Source: Methanosarcina sp. 2.H.T.1A.6
GTDB taxonomy: Archaea; Halobacteriota; Methanosarcinia; Methanosarcinales; Methanosarcinaceae
Length of the DNA stretch: 64,000 nucleotides
Direction: 5' to 3'
Assembly: GCF_000979455.1 (NCBI RefSeq)
Contig: NZ_JJOY01000005.1
Location: forward strand, 1-64,000
In this document: piece by piece, positions 8,907 through 17,300 of the stretch
How the letters are laid out: every line of letters begins with the position of its first letter
Position numbering within the stretch: the first letter of the stretch is position 1
Translations under genes and position numbers: made by a program
The notes under the pieces: model-generated
The model's database searches: none
Told to the model about the DNA's origin: nothing
What the model saw: the letters and a program-made list of their open reading frames with translations, nothing else

Positions 8907-10274
8907 ATGGAAATTGATCCGAATAAAATAAGCAAAGTAATGAAATATCGCTGGGTGGTGTTTATTATTCTCGCCCTTGCATATTTCTTTGTGTATTTCC
9001 ACCGCGTGTCTACCGCAATAGTTGCGACTGACATAATGAATACATTCGGAGTGGGCGCTGCATCTATAGGGCTGCTCGGTTCAGCTTACTTCTATGCTTA
9101 CACGGCAATGCAACTTCCAAGTGGGATTTTAAGTGACAGTTGGGGTGTAAAAAAGACTGCCTGGGTCTTCACACTGCTCGCTGCAGCTGGAGCTGTTCTT
9201 ACCGGAGTTGCTACCAACTTCACTATGGTCCTTATCGGAAGGGTTCTAATAGGGATAGGGGTGGCAATGGTCTACATTCCTGTAATGAAGGTGCTTGCCA
9301 TCTGGTTCAAAAAGAATGAGTTTGCTTCAATGTCCGGAGTCCTGCTAGCAATTGGAAACATAGGAGCCCTGAGCGCCGCCGGTCCCCTTGCTGTAATAGC
9401 AGCGTTCTTTGGAGACTGGCAAAAGGTCTTCCTGATGCTGGGTGTATTTTCAGGGCTGCTCGCATTAGCTATCTTTTTACTGGTTAAGGACAAACCCGAA
9501 GATATGGGCTGTCCGACTATTGCAGAAATCGAAGCCTACGAAAAGGGTGAAAAATACATTCCCCCGAAAGCCGTTGCAAAGATTCCGATGGGAGAAGCCC
9601 TCAAGCAGACTTTCAGCTCCGGAATGAAGTTCTGGCCTCTGTCCATCTGGTTCTTCTTCATGTACGGAAGCCTGATGGTCTATCAGGGATTATGGGGAGG
9701 TCCCTTTTTCAGGGATGTTCTCGGCTGGGACAAGGGAACCTATGCAGGTGTCCTTTCCTTCATAGCAATAGGTATGATTTTCGGCTGTCCGATTGCAGGT
9801 TACCTCTCTGACAAAGTGCTCAAGTCCAGAAAGAAAGTCCTTATTGCAGGCACTGCAGTATATATAGTGCTCTGGGGAATCATCTGGTCCCAGGCAGGAA
9901 ACATTACCAGTACTGCCGCATACACCCTCATCCACTTCCTCTTCGGGTTCTTCGGGGGTTTCTTCGTCGTATCCTATGCCCAGATAAAAGAATGGTTCCC
10001 TCCATCGATCATGGGGACTGCAACAGGTGCGTATAATATCTTTCCCTTCCTTGGCGGAGCCATTTTCATGACAATAACCGGGAAGATGATGGATGTCTCT
10101 GATGGAGCTGTTGCTTCCGTAGCCCAGTACAAATCTGTCTGGCTCCTCATGTTCGCATGCATGATTTTCTCCTTCCTCTGCCTTCTGGTTTCCAAAGAAA
10201 AAGGCGCAGAAAATGCTGCAGCTCCTGTAAATATCACAGAAGCCGGAGATTCGCCGGTTGGATCTCATAGATGA
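8907..10274 (+). CDS. mtpP: MFS transporter (MtpP-type)
   Basis: A 455-residue major facilitator with about 12 membrane helices. The loop 2-3 signature appears as LPSGILSDSWGVKKTAW, and a central cytoplasmic loop is seen near residues 190-230. GGGAG precedes the ATG. It follows mtpA by 230 bases in the same direction. In M. acetivorans the third mtp gene is an MFS permease thought to import the methylated sulfur substrate (methylmercaptopropionate). Here the same role is inferred from context; sequence alone says only organic anion or small-metabolite MFS. Confidence 0.82.
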   Translation: MEIDPNKISKVMKYRWVVFIILALAYFFVYFHRVSTAIVATDIMNTFGVGAASIGLLGSAYFYAYTAMQLPSGILSDSWGVKKTAWVFTLLAAAGAVLTGVATNFTMVLIGRVLIGIGVAMVYIPVMKVLAIWFKKNEFASMSGVLLAIGNIGALSAAGPLAVIAAFFGDWQKVFLMLGVFSGLLALAIFLLVKDKPEDMGCPTIAEIEAYEKGEKYIPPKAVAKIPMGEALKQTFSSGMKFWPLSIWFFFMYGSLMVYQGLWGGPFFRDVLGWDKGTYAGVLSFIAIGMIFGCPIAGYLSDKVLKSRKKVLIAGTAVYIVLWGIIWSQAGNITSTAAYTLIHFLFGFFGGFFVVSYAQIKEWFPPSIMGTATGAYNIFPFLGGAIFMTITGKMMDVSDGAVASVAQYKSVWLLMFACMIFSFLCLLVSKEKGAENAAAPVNITEAGDSPVGSHR

Positions 10275-10347
10275 GGTCTTGAAGATGAGGTCTTGAAGAT
10301 GAGGTCTTGAAGATAAGGTCTTGAAGATGAGGTCTTGAAGATAAGGT
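10270..10347. repeat. 14-bp tandem repeat at the mtpP stop
   Basis: Five and a half units of GATGAGGTCTTGAA (with GATAAGG variants) begin exactly at the last codons of mtpP and run into the intergenic region. The repeat overlaps the stop codon, so unit loss or gain would not alter the protein but would change the 3' UTR. Confidence 0.92.
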
Positions 10348-10391
10348 ATGGATAAACAAGGAATCGAGAAAAAGGAAGGTATCAGAGACCG

Positions 10392-10434
10392 GGCTGGCCT
10401 GTAAACAATAGTTAATTATGTGTTCAGGCTAGCC
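10392..10434 (+). terminator. Hairpin downstream of mtpP, candidate terminator or processing site
   Basis: GGCTGGCCTG pairs with CAGGCTAGCC (nine Watson-Crick pairs and one wobble) around a 23-base AT-rich loop. It is the strongest stem after the mtpCAP operon. No immediate T-tract follows, so it may protect the 3' end instead of terminating. Confidence 0.45.
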
Positions 10435-11080
10435 AGTTGGGGAGTGGGATTGATGTTATTCTCATAACCTTACTCCTCAACCTTTTAATAACGAAATTCA
10501 AAAGTTTGCCCCATGATTGAGATTAAACTTCAGAAGTGTAAAACCTCCAGAGTCAAAAAACACGCATATTTTCCAGAAGATATAGAAAGAGTTTCCAGGG
10601 TATCTGAAAATCCTCAGTCTTCCAGAAAATACCCGTATTCATTCAGAAATCAAGGTAAATGGTTCTTCGCGCATTTTGCGGGAGCAGTTAGTTTCCAAAA
10701 ATGTGCATAGGCTTTTAGAAAAGCAGAGTGGTTTCAGACACTGAAATGTGTCCAGTAAGTTTGCAGTAAAAACCTGCAAAAAGGCGAAGAGCTTCATTTA
10801 CATACTTCCTGGCAAGAGCCAGTCAGGTTGTACCGTGTTTCACGCTGATGGTAGTATACTTCTTAAGCTTCTCCGAGATATACTGTCATCATATATCCCC
10901 CAAATAGGCATTAAGACCTGCAGTACTCTCTCTGCGCAGGCACAGATTTTCCATTTTAATTTGCTTGCGCAGGCTTATTTCTCTGCAAAATCTTCGTTTC
11001 TGAGGTTTTTCATGGCTGATTTTCTTTAATATTTGAAAAACTATCCGAATAATACGGGACAAGGATAATCGTTTAACCAT
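10435..11080. other. Non-coding stretch between mtpP and msrH
   Basis: No supported gene. Short frames exist on both strands, including one that begins inside the inverted leader copy and reads leftward, but none shows a family motif or convincing ribosome site. No corrinoid-protein remnant is visible on the minus strand, although the leader copy reads into this stretch. Confidence 0.5.
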
Positions 11081-11261
11081 AATTTTACATAATAATACAT
11101 TTTTTAATGTATTAATGGGCTTCATGATTCTGTTTTCTTCGTAAAATTCAAAGTTACATCGTGTTTTTTTGACTGTTTACCTTTTCCTTTTTTATCAACA
11201 TTATCCGCTACAATGCGTTTTATGTGGGGAAATAATGTATTAGTTGGTAGGGTCTGTCTAA
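11081..11261 (-). promoter_or_regulatory. Inverted copy 2 of the mtpC leader
   Basis: The reverse complement of this block aligns with 6551-6735. It shares the identical 33-base core (11105-11137) and the 8-6-8 palindrome (11093-11114). It reads leftward, away from msrH, and nothing recognisable is encoded downstream of it. It may be the remnant of a second methyltransferase operon, or a working control element between mtpP and msrH. Confidence 0.8.
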
Positions 11262-11446
11262 TTGGGGTTTAATAACCTTTTGATACTTTAAAAATAATAA
11301 CTTTTTAATATCAAGATCCCTATATTAGGTTGTTTATAAATTTCAATAAATGTTCCCTTATTCTCTTCTGTTAATATTCGATAGTGTTGTTCCTTTCATG
11401 CTGTCGTTTTGCCCTGAAGGCGGTTATAAGTTCCTGGTGATTGAGA

Positions 11447-12301
11447 TTGGACCCATCGTGCCTGATAAAAACAATCTTCTTATCTGAAAAAAGAAAAAAC
11501 GTACTGGTTCTTCTGTTGAAAGAAGGACCCAAGAACATCGATGAAATAAAAGAGGTTCTTGATGTCAATTCAAGTGCTCTTATGCCCCAGATTAAGAAAC
11601 TTCTTAAATGGGATCTCGTAACCTATGATCCCATTGAAGACATGTATAAGTTGTCTGATATGGGGGTTCTTATTGTAGAAAAAATAGAGGAATTTCTGAA
11701 TATTATCAACATTTATGCAGAAAACCATGAGTACTGGGAAACCCGTGACCTTAGTGAGATCCCGTATCATATGAGAAAGAGGATTGGAAACCTGAAGCAT
11801 TGTGAGCTTCTGGAGGCAGACAGAGATTGCCTCTTTGAGTTCCATCCGAACGTTGTCGAAAATGTTCTTGCCTCAAAATATGTTATGATGGCAAGCTCCG
11901 CCTTTCAGCCTCAAACAGTCAGCATCTTTTCAAAGCTTCTCCAGAAGAACGCAAAGGTCTCTTTCGTACTTACGGAACAGGTTTTTGATAAGTTTTTCGA
12001 CGATTTCCCGGATCAATTTAAATGTTTCCTCGGCCACGAAAACATGAATATTTCCATGCGCAACGGACATATTGGCCCTCTTACTCTTGTTGTAACGAAC
12101 ACCTTTATGGCTCTCTGGCTCTTTGACAAGAATGGACGGTTTGATGGGACTATGCTTATAAGTTCTGAGGAGAGCGCCCTCAAATGGGGAAGGGAACTTT
12201 TCACTTATTACTCCAGCATTTCAAATATGGTCTATATTGACCCTGACTCCGGGAAAATGGAGTTTACTGGTTATAATATCACAAAAGCCAATAAATTCTA
12301 A
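11447..12301 (+). CDS. msrH: Msr-family ArsR-like methanogenesis regulator (MsrH-type)
   Basis: A winged-helix regulator of the methanogen-specific Msr family: an N-terminal HTH (about residues 5-75, FLSEKRKNVLVLLLKEGPKNIDEI) and a C-terminal DUF1724-type domain with VVTNTFMALWLF. The family controls methyltransferase operons. I place the start at a TTG at 11447, six bases after GGTGA; an earlier TTG at 11441 abuts that site directly and is less likely. A stop precedes it in frame. It is downstream of mtpCAP in the same direction and separated by the inverted leader copy, so it is probably transcribed on its own. In M. acetivorans the regulator next to mtpCAP is MsrH. Confidence 0.82.
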   Translation: MDPSCLIKTIFLSEKRKNVLVLLLKEGPKNIDEIKEVLDVNSSALMPQIKKLLKWDLVTYDPIEDMYKLSDMGVLIVEKIEEFLNIINIYAENHEYWETRDLSEIPYHMRKRIGNLKHCELLEADRDCLFEFHPNVVENVLASKYVMMASSAFQPQTVSIFSKLLQKNAKVSFVLTEQVFDKFFDDFPDQFKCFLGHENMNISMRNGHIGPLTLVVTNTFMALWLFDKNGRFDGTMLISSEESALKWGRELFTYYSSISNMVYIDPDSGKMEFTGYNITKANKF

Positions 12302-12348
12302 CTTTTTTTCCTAATTTTTTCTTTTTAGCTGTAGATTTCTCTTTATTC

Positions 12349-12465
12349 AGGAATGATTCAAATATAATATCAAGGATTTTTGTTGCCGAGAATGATTATT
12401 TGGGGAGATGGAGTTATAGAGTAATTCCCGAACTGAAATTTTGAAGTTATATTTTTATCATTCCT
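12349..12465 (+). mobile_element. MITE-like element, copy 1 (117 bp)
   Basis: The element starts AGGAATGATTCAAATATA and ends with the near reverse complement (TATATTTTTATCATTCCT), giving terminal inverted repeats of about 18 bp. Nearly the whole interior recurs in inverted orientation at 48164-48290. It has no coding capacity. This is the architecture of a miniature inverted-repeat element mobilised in trans. Confidence 0.7.
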
Positions 12466-12994
12466 TTATACTTCTTATATTTTGAAGCCGTTTCATCAAC
12501 ATTTTTCATAATGATTATTCATTAATTTACTTCTTTGCTTCTTCGACATAATCGAAGCTGTTATATAGTTGCTTCACAAAGAATTATTAATCTAGCTACA
12601 TTCATCTATGCAGGATTCTTTTATATATCAATTTATAATACCCTCCTGAGTAGATAAAATCACAGAGCTTGAAATAAAGCCCCGCTTTGAAGTCAGTATT
12701 ACACAAAACTGAATAAATGATATTAGCTTAATGTATAATGGTCTAAGTTTGAGGCTGAATAATGATATCGGCTTAAAGCTAAGTGTTCAGGGGAAATTAT
12801 TTTAAATTTATTCATACAAACGCTTATTTACCTGGATGTAATCTCACTATATTCATGCTTTGACAACCTTTTACTGCCTCTGTGCTATGATAGTATCGCC
12901 GATTGGCTAAAATAACTTTAATTCTTATCAGTATTTACTTGCGAGAGGAAGGTATTAGACACTTACAGGATAATTCAATCGGAGGGAAAATAAT
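12466..12994. other. AT-rich intergenic stretch
   Basis: About 530 bases without a supported gene. It leads into two micro-protein genes and may hold their promoter; no single TATA element stands out. Confidence 0.5.
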
Positions 12995-13111
12995 TTGGTT
13001 AATTTCAGGGTAAAATCCTGGGTCATTGACCTGGTTTTTATGCACATTTTGTTCATTGCGATCCTGTATATAGTCTACGTTTTTATCGTGCCAGTAATAG
13101 TCCCGGGTTGA
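12995..13111 (+). CDS. 38-residue single-helix membrane micro-protein
   Basis: A TTG start nine bases after GGAGGG opens a 38-residue frame: a short basic N-terminus (VNFRVKSW), then one long hydrophobic segment (DLVFMHILFIAILYIVYVF) and a short VPVIVPG tail. The strong ribosome site and clear membrane helix support real translation. The helix and tail resemble those of the next gene (D-hydrophobic-F-x-H/Q-I/L-L ... V-P), so the two are probably related. Function unknown; candidates include a transport accessory or membrane-complex subunit. Confidence 0.6.
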   Translation: MVNFRVKSWVIDLVFMHILFIAILYIVYVFIVPVIVPG

Positions 13112-13192
13112 ATTAAGGGGAAATAAATATCAGGCTAAAGGGTTGTTTATACTCAAAAATGATTGTAAAATAGGATTAAAAGGTGGTTTCAA

Positions 13193-13384
13193 GTGACGGA
13201 AGGAATGAAATCTCAGATCGGCGACAATAACGCGAAAAAAAGAAAACAAGATCCTGATAATGAGGGGGATAGTCCAAAAGGACTGAAGTCCAAAGGTTAC
13301 TATCTTGATGTGATCTTCATTCAGCTTTTGCTTCTGTTACTTCTGTATGGAGTCGCTAAATTTGTTGTGCCCATGCTGTCTTGA
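13193..13384 (+). CDS. 63-residue single-helix membrane micro-protein
   Basis: A GTG start after AAGGTGG gives a protein with a highly charged first half (residues 1-35, rich in K, D, E, N) and one C-terminal membrane helix (LDVIFIQLLLLLLLYGVAKFVVP). The helix and the F-V-V-P end mirror the preceding 38-residue protein. Both lie 80 bases apart in the same direction and may be co-transcribed. A tail-anchored topology, with the charged part in the cytoplasm, is likely. No known family is recognised. Confidence 0.6.
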   Translation: MTEGMKSQIGDNNAKKRKQDPDNEGDSPKGLKSKGYYLDVIFIQLLLLLLLYGVAKFVVPMLS

Positions 13385-14467
13385 AGTTCTTCAATTTGAC
13401 TGAAAAAGGTTCTGGTTTTCTTCGGTGAAGTGTTTCAATTTCTTCCCGAAGAAGTACCACACTATTTTACGTGGATTTTCCTTACATTCTGGTTCGTTGA
13501 TTAATTCTTTTGGACTCCGGTTTCTTCCAGTTTCAGGGTCAGTTTTTTCAGTCACTCCCTGCACAGGTATCTCTTTCTAAGTCAGTCTCTTGCTACGTAT
13601 CTTTTCTCCATTTTACAGGTCCTGTATCTCTTTCTGACTCTGTATTTTTTCTGGATGATTGTACTAGATGGAGAACTTTAGTACTAAATGGATAACTTTA
13701 TTACAGATTGTTTTATTGATAACAGATAGGAGGTCGATTCCGAGAAAACCTATCTATGTTCTGGTTTTTCCATTGTCTTCAGATATTTTCTTTTTTACTT
13801 TGTAAATATGAGACTCCAATTGATTACAGAATAATTCGGTTTTAGAACATTCTCGGAGGCATTAGAGTTCGCTGAAGTTTTAGGTTGGAATTAATATATT
13901 TTATAAATCAGATCTGTATAATTGGGATACTTGATCATATATGGTCCGTATGGATTAACAATAATATTTAACTCTGGGCGCTCGGAGGCACAGCAGGAAG
14001 TTCCCTTCCTCGGAGGGCATCAGCTTGACAGGTGAGGTAAGTTCACAGAGGTAAATAAGTGCAATTTGGAGGGTTAAATTTATATTGAAAACTTCAGCAA
14101 AAGAGAAATCCAAAGAAAGTTTTCATAAAATACCAGATTTCATCTGGACTTTATCGAGCTACATATCAAAATATTGAAAATGCCCTGACCTGCGGCAAAA
14201 CAAATATTGTTTTGATAATATTCTTATTTTTTGTTGATTTTGTTCCTCATGCTTTTCAGAGTGTCTAACTGAATATTTATTGATTTGTTAAATTAAGAGG
14301 TGCTACTCATGCCGATTTGTCTTTTCGGTTTATAAACTTTAAAAAAATAAATGAAAGAATGTAAATACTAGTTCTCTCTAAATAAATCCTGTAATTATAG
14401 AAAAATATTTAATGAAGAATTTTTTACTATCAAATGAAAAAAAATCAATAGATAGGGAGGACAAACT
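13385..14467. other. 1.1 kb intergenic region upstream of DUF1699
   Basis: No supported gene. A 61-codon frame (13510-13695) has no ribosome site or motif. A small GGAAG/CTTCC stem occurs near 13999-14012. The last 60 bases before 14468 are very A-rich and carry the GGGAGG site of the next gene. Confidence 0.45.
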
Positions 14468-14875
14468 TTGAAAATAAGGGTTGTGAGTTCTAGAGAAGAA
14501 ATCTTTACATTGAATCCAAACGAAAGAATAGTTCATCTGGCTTTTAGGCCTTCGAACAAGGACATCTTTTCCCTGGTCGAGAACTGCCCGAAGATTGAAG
14601 TTATTCAGTTGCCTAAATCTTACAGGCGCACGGTCTCAAAGTCCATAGAAATGTTCCTTGAAATGCAGCGTATCCAGCTCATAGAAGGAGATGTCTGGGG
14701 TCACAGAAAGGACATAAACGAATATTACCGTATTCCTACCTCTATAATTGAGGAGATAAAGGAACTGAAAATTGAAGGTAAATCCACTGAGGCTATTGAA
14801 GAAAAAGTCTCAAGGGAAAGCAAACTGAACCCTGAAATGGTTGCTTACATCCTCCGAAAGGATGTTAGTGCATGA
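14468..14875 (+). CDS. DUF1699 family protein, second copy
   Basis: A 135-residue paralogue of the protein at 3754-4209. The shared core includes MKIRVVSSREEIF, HLAFRPSNKDIFSLVENCPKIEVIQLP, GDVWGHRKDINEYY and an IIEEIKELKIEGKS helix. The start is TTG, seven bases after GGGAGGA. The family is archaeal and uncharacterised. No operon partner; a terminator-like hairpin overlaps its stop. Confidence 0.85.
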   Translation: MKIRVVSSREEIFTLNPNERIVHLAFRPSNKDIFSLVENCPKIEVIQLPKSYRRTVSKSIEMFLEMQRIQLIEGDVWGHRKDINEYYRIPTSIIEEIKELKIEGKSTEAIEEKVSRESKLNPEMVAYILRKDVSA

Positions 14876-14900
14876 GCCTCTGAAACATATTTTCAGGCTC
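14874..14900 (+). terminator. Hairpin at the end of DUF1699
   Basis: GAGCCTCTGAAA pairs with TTTCAGGCTC (10 pairs, a 2-base bulge, a 5-base loop). The stem starts at the stop codon and is followed by T-rich sequence. Confidence 0.6.
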
Positions 14901-15303
14901 TTCCCATTTTATTTTCTTCTAACTTCTATTGCTTCGTAATTTTTATTATTCTTTTATTGATGTTACTTTTTAAGTTTGATGTTTTACAGTTTTATTATTT
15001 TTCAAGTTTTGTTTCGTTTTTCTTTTTATCACTCTTTATTTTTAATTACGTTTTTATTTTTGTGGTTTTTGTACTTTTGTGTGATAACGCTGTTTTTAAT
15101 TATTCTTCTCCTCATAATCACCTATAAAACGCAATTGGATGGCACCTCTGGTTCTATCTTCTCACTACCCTGAAAGTGTACAAGTTTTTCAAAGCTGATA
15201 TTGTAAATTTCATTAAAAAGAAAACCCGGAGAAAAACCTCAAAAACCTTCTAACACTCTGTAATCCTCTATTTGGATATATTTGAGCTATTTATTTTACA
15301 ACA
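14901..15303. other. T-rich intergenic stretch
   Basis: About 400 bases, strongly T-rich on the plus strand between about 14900 and 15100. The only long frame there (14976-15173) is hydrophobic simply because of the base composition. Likely termination and spacer DNA. Confidence 0.5.
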
Positions 15304-15576
15304 TTAATTCTCACTTCTATTTTCTAATGTAACTCGTATAAGGGTAATATGCGGCTTTAATTTTATAGCTACCTTTTTATAAAACAAACGTACGCTGAGA
15401 GGGTAGTTTTTGTAACTTTTATCCCCGGTCATTATATGGTCTTTCGGATCAAGGGGAAGCACAAATGTGAAAATCCTACCTTCTCCAACTTTGTTTTCAA
15501 CCCGGATTTTGCCACCGTGCTTTGGCAGACCGGACTTTGATAACCCCATACCAGGAAACAGGTGATGATATAAAAC
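15304..15576 (-). pseudogene. Remnant of a histidine kinase (C-terminal ATPase end)
   Basis: The minus strand encodes GMGLSKSGLPKHGGKIRVENKVGEG followed by FTFVLPL, the G2 box and last strand of a HATPase_c domain (compare [20 protein letters not shown] in the kinase at 18997). The H-box, N-box and G1 box are absent, and the frame is closed by a stop shortly upstream. About 35 residues after FTFVLPL are unrelated. This is the tail of a deleted kinase gene. Confidence 0.65.
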
Positions 15577-15659
15577 GGAAGATATTTTTTACATATTTAA
15601 TAAGGGTTTGAATTGTTTGATTTTGTTTCTTTCTGGGTTTGACGGGATAGCTTTTGTTC

Positions 15660-16760
15660 TTACAAGAGGCGAGATTTCCCCCTCATAAATTCCTTTACGG
15701 GAGTGAAGTGAAGCTTTGCTACTTCTCCTATGTCGTGTTTGTTGTGCACTCTGGCCAGGAAGCTGCCTACCATATTTGCTCCCTTGGGAACTGTAACTCC
15801 AATCTCTTTGGACCTCTCGTCCATGACACTCAGGAATGCATCTCTGGCAAGTACGGATGCTGCAGCTACTGCCATAGACTTCTCTTCGGCCCTGGTGGTC
15901 TCGATGAGGTTTACTTTGTTCAACACATTTCTCTGAGACAGGGCTTCAGACACAACATTGTTACTTGCAAACTGGTCGACGACGACAGTTGGACACTCGA
16001 TGTTGATCAGTTTCACAGCTTCTGCAATGTTTCGTGCATGGGCCTGGGCAAGGAGAACATTCAGGTTGCCGTACTTTGCATACATTGCATTATACTCGCG
16101 TGGGTTATACGTGTGGATTACATACTTTCCAGCACAGTGCTTCTTAATGAGCTGAGCAACCTGCCTGATCTTGCCATCAGTCAGGGTCTTGGAATCCGCA
16201 ACCATGTGCTTCAGGATGGACATTGCTTCCTGAGACAGTGAATTGTCGATGCAGAATGCAGCTGTTACCAGAGTCTCACATGCTCCGCCCTTTCCTACTT
16301 CATCTGCTCCTATACAAAACAGGGGAAACTTCTCCGAGACGATTGGGTTACTGATTCCATTTTCCGAAGCCTGGGAAGCTACTATCTCGGACAGCCGCTG
16401 CAGGCAGATGGCAGGAATTGTAATCTTATGCTTGAATTCGCTCAGGTCGATGTTCTGGATAATCTCTATGATTTTTGCAGATTCTGGGTTATCTCCAAAC
16501 CTGGACATGTCGATGGTAAACCCATTTTTCTTGGACGAATAGATGTTAATCTGACCTACCCAGTTGCTGAAGCCAGTCCTGAACTGGATAAATTCTGCAG
16601 TGTTCTGCATCATCTTTATGTCCGAGACTACAATACCATGAGCCGTAAGCCCATTTGAAACCAGTGTAAACATCTCTTTTAGGGTCATGATCATCGAAAA
16701 GTGAGTTGTGGTTTTGGGAGGAAGAACCCTTTGATCCGGATATAGATGAAAAAACTGCAA
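15660..16760 (-). CDS. Ribonuclease H type 2 (HII/HIII-like)
   Basis: A 366-residue RNase H that cleaves RNA in RNA-DNA hybrids. The C-terminal catalytic domain (about 148-366) has the Asp-Glu pair in IGADEVGKGG (Asp153, Glu154), Asp262 in VVVDQFA and Asp307 in SVLARDAFL. The extra 145 N-terminal residues resemble the substrate-binding extension of RNase HIII more than the short archaeal HII. The first 22 residues look non-conserved and an internal ATG at 16694 is a plausible real start; neither start has a clear ribosome site. It is followed by a decayed kinase fragment and preceded by a tRNA region. Confidence 0.85.
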   Translation of the reverse strand: MQFFHLYPDQRVLPPKTTTHFSMIMTLKEMFTLVSNGLTAHGIVVSDIKMMQNTAEFIQFRTGFSNWVGQINIYSSKKNGFTIDMSRFGDNPESAKIIEIIQNIDLSEFKHKITIPAICLQRLSEIVASQASENGISNPIVSEKFPLFCIGADEVGKGGACETLVTAAFCIDNSLSQEAMSILKHMVADSKTLTDGKIRQVAQLIKKHCAGKYVIHTYNPREYNAMYAKYGNLNVLLAQAHARNIAEAVKLINIECPTVVVDQFASNNVVSEALSQRNVLNKVNLIETTRAEEKSMAVAAASVLARDAFLSVMDERSKEIGVTVPKGANMVGSFLARVHNKHDIGEVAKLHFTPVKEFMRGKSRLL

Positions 16761-16841
16761 TTAAATATCTACTGTAGACTCCTGTTTGCGCTAAAACATG
16801 CACAAAAAAAGTAAGGATTATTTCCACAAACATCACATAAA

Positions 16842-16896
16842 GCTCTATGGCTTAGCACGTCATTGGTAAGGATGAGGGCCACAGGGTGAAAATACA
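16842..16896 (+). pseudogene. Degenerate tRNA-Thr relic
   Basis: Between 16849 and 16877 the plus strand matches tRNA-Thr(GGT) from the D-arm to past the anticodon arm, 26 of 29 bases, if eight bases of the D-loop are deleted. It keeps the TTGGTAA anticodon loop. Weaker similarity to the T-arm follows. The acceptor stem no longer pairs, so it is not functional. It lies about 170 bases from the intact tRNA-Thr, in the opposite orientation. Confidence 0.6.
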
Positions 16897-17043
16897 AAAT
16901 AGCCCTGAAAATTCACCTGAACTGTTACAATTCTGTTGGGTAAAATTCAAAAAAAAGTTCAGTAGAAATTGTTCTATTCACACAGGAGAAAAGTATAGTG
17001 GGAGGTGGACTTGTAGCCCACATATTCCCTAAAAATATTTTTA

Positions 17044-17115
17044 AGCCTCGGGCGGGATTTGAACCCGCGACCTCGTCCTTACCAAGGACGCGCTATACCC
17101 CTAAGCCACCAAGGC
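17044..17115 (-). tRNA. tRNA-Thr(GGT)
   Basis: On the minus strand a full cloverleaf can be drawn: acceptor stem GCCTTGG/CCGAGGC (one G-T pair), a D-arm with GGCTTAGGGGTATAGC, anticodon stem GTCC/GGAC around TTGGTAA (anticodon GGT, Thr), and a T-arm GCGGG-TTCAAAT-CCCGC. No intron and no encoded CCA. A TATA-like TTTATATC lies about 40 bases upstream (17155-17162). Confidence 0.96.
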
Positions 17116-17300
17116 ACTGTTGCTGTAAGAGCATCTCCAAAATATCACACCAGAGATATAAAGGTTTCGACTGATCAGGTTGCAGACAGGGAAAAAGCCC
17201 CTGACTGTCTGAAGATATATATATCTATTTTGGAAAATCTGGAGAACTTTCCGGAAAAAATACCCACTCCTTAGCATTTGTTTTCCGGTATTTCAGGTTT

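Noticed and set aside
10889-11125. 78-codon minus-strand frame beginning inside the inverted leader copy
   Set aside because: Its ATG is simply part of the conserved leader (also present non-coding at mtpC), and the rest has no family motif.
14976-15173. 65-codon hydrophobic frame after DUF1699
   Set aside because: Product of a T-rich tract; low complexity and no start signal.
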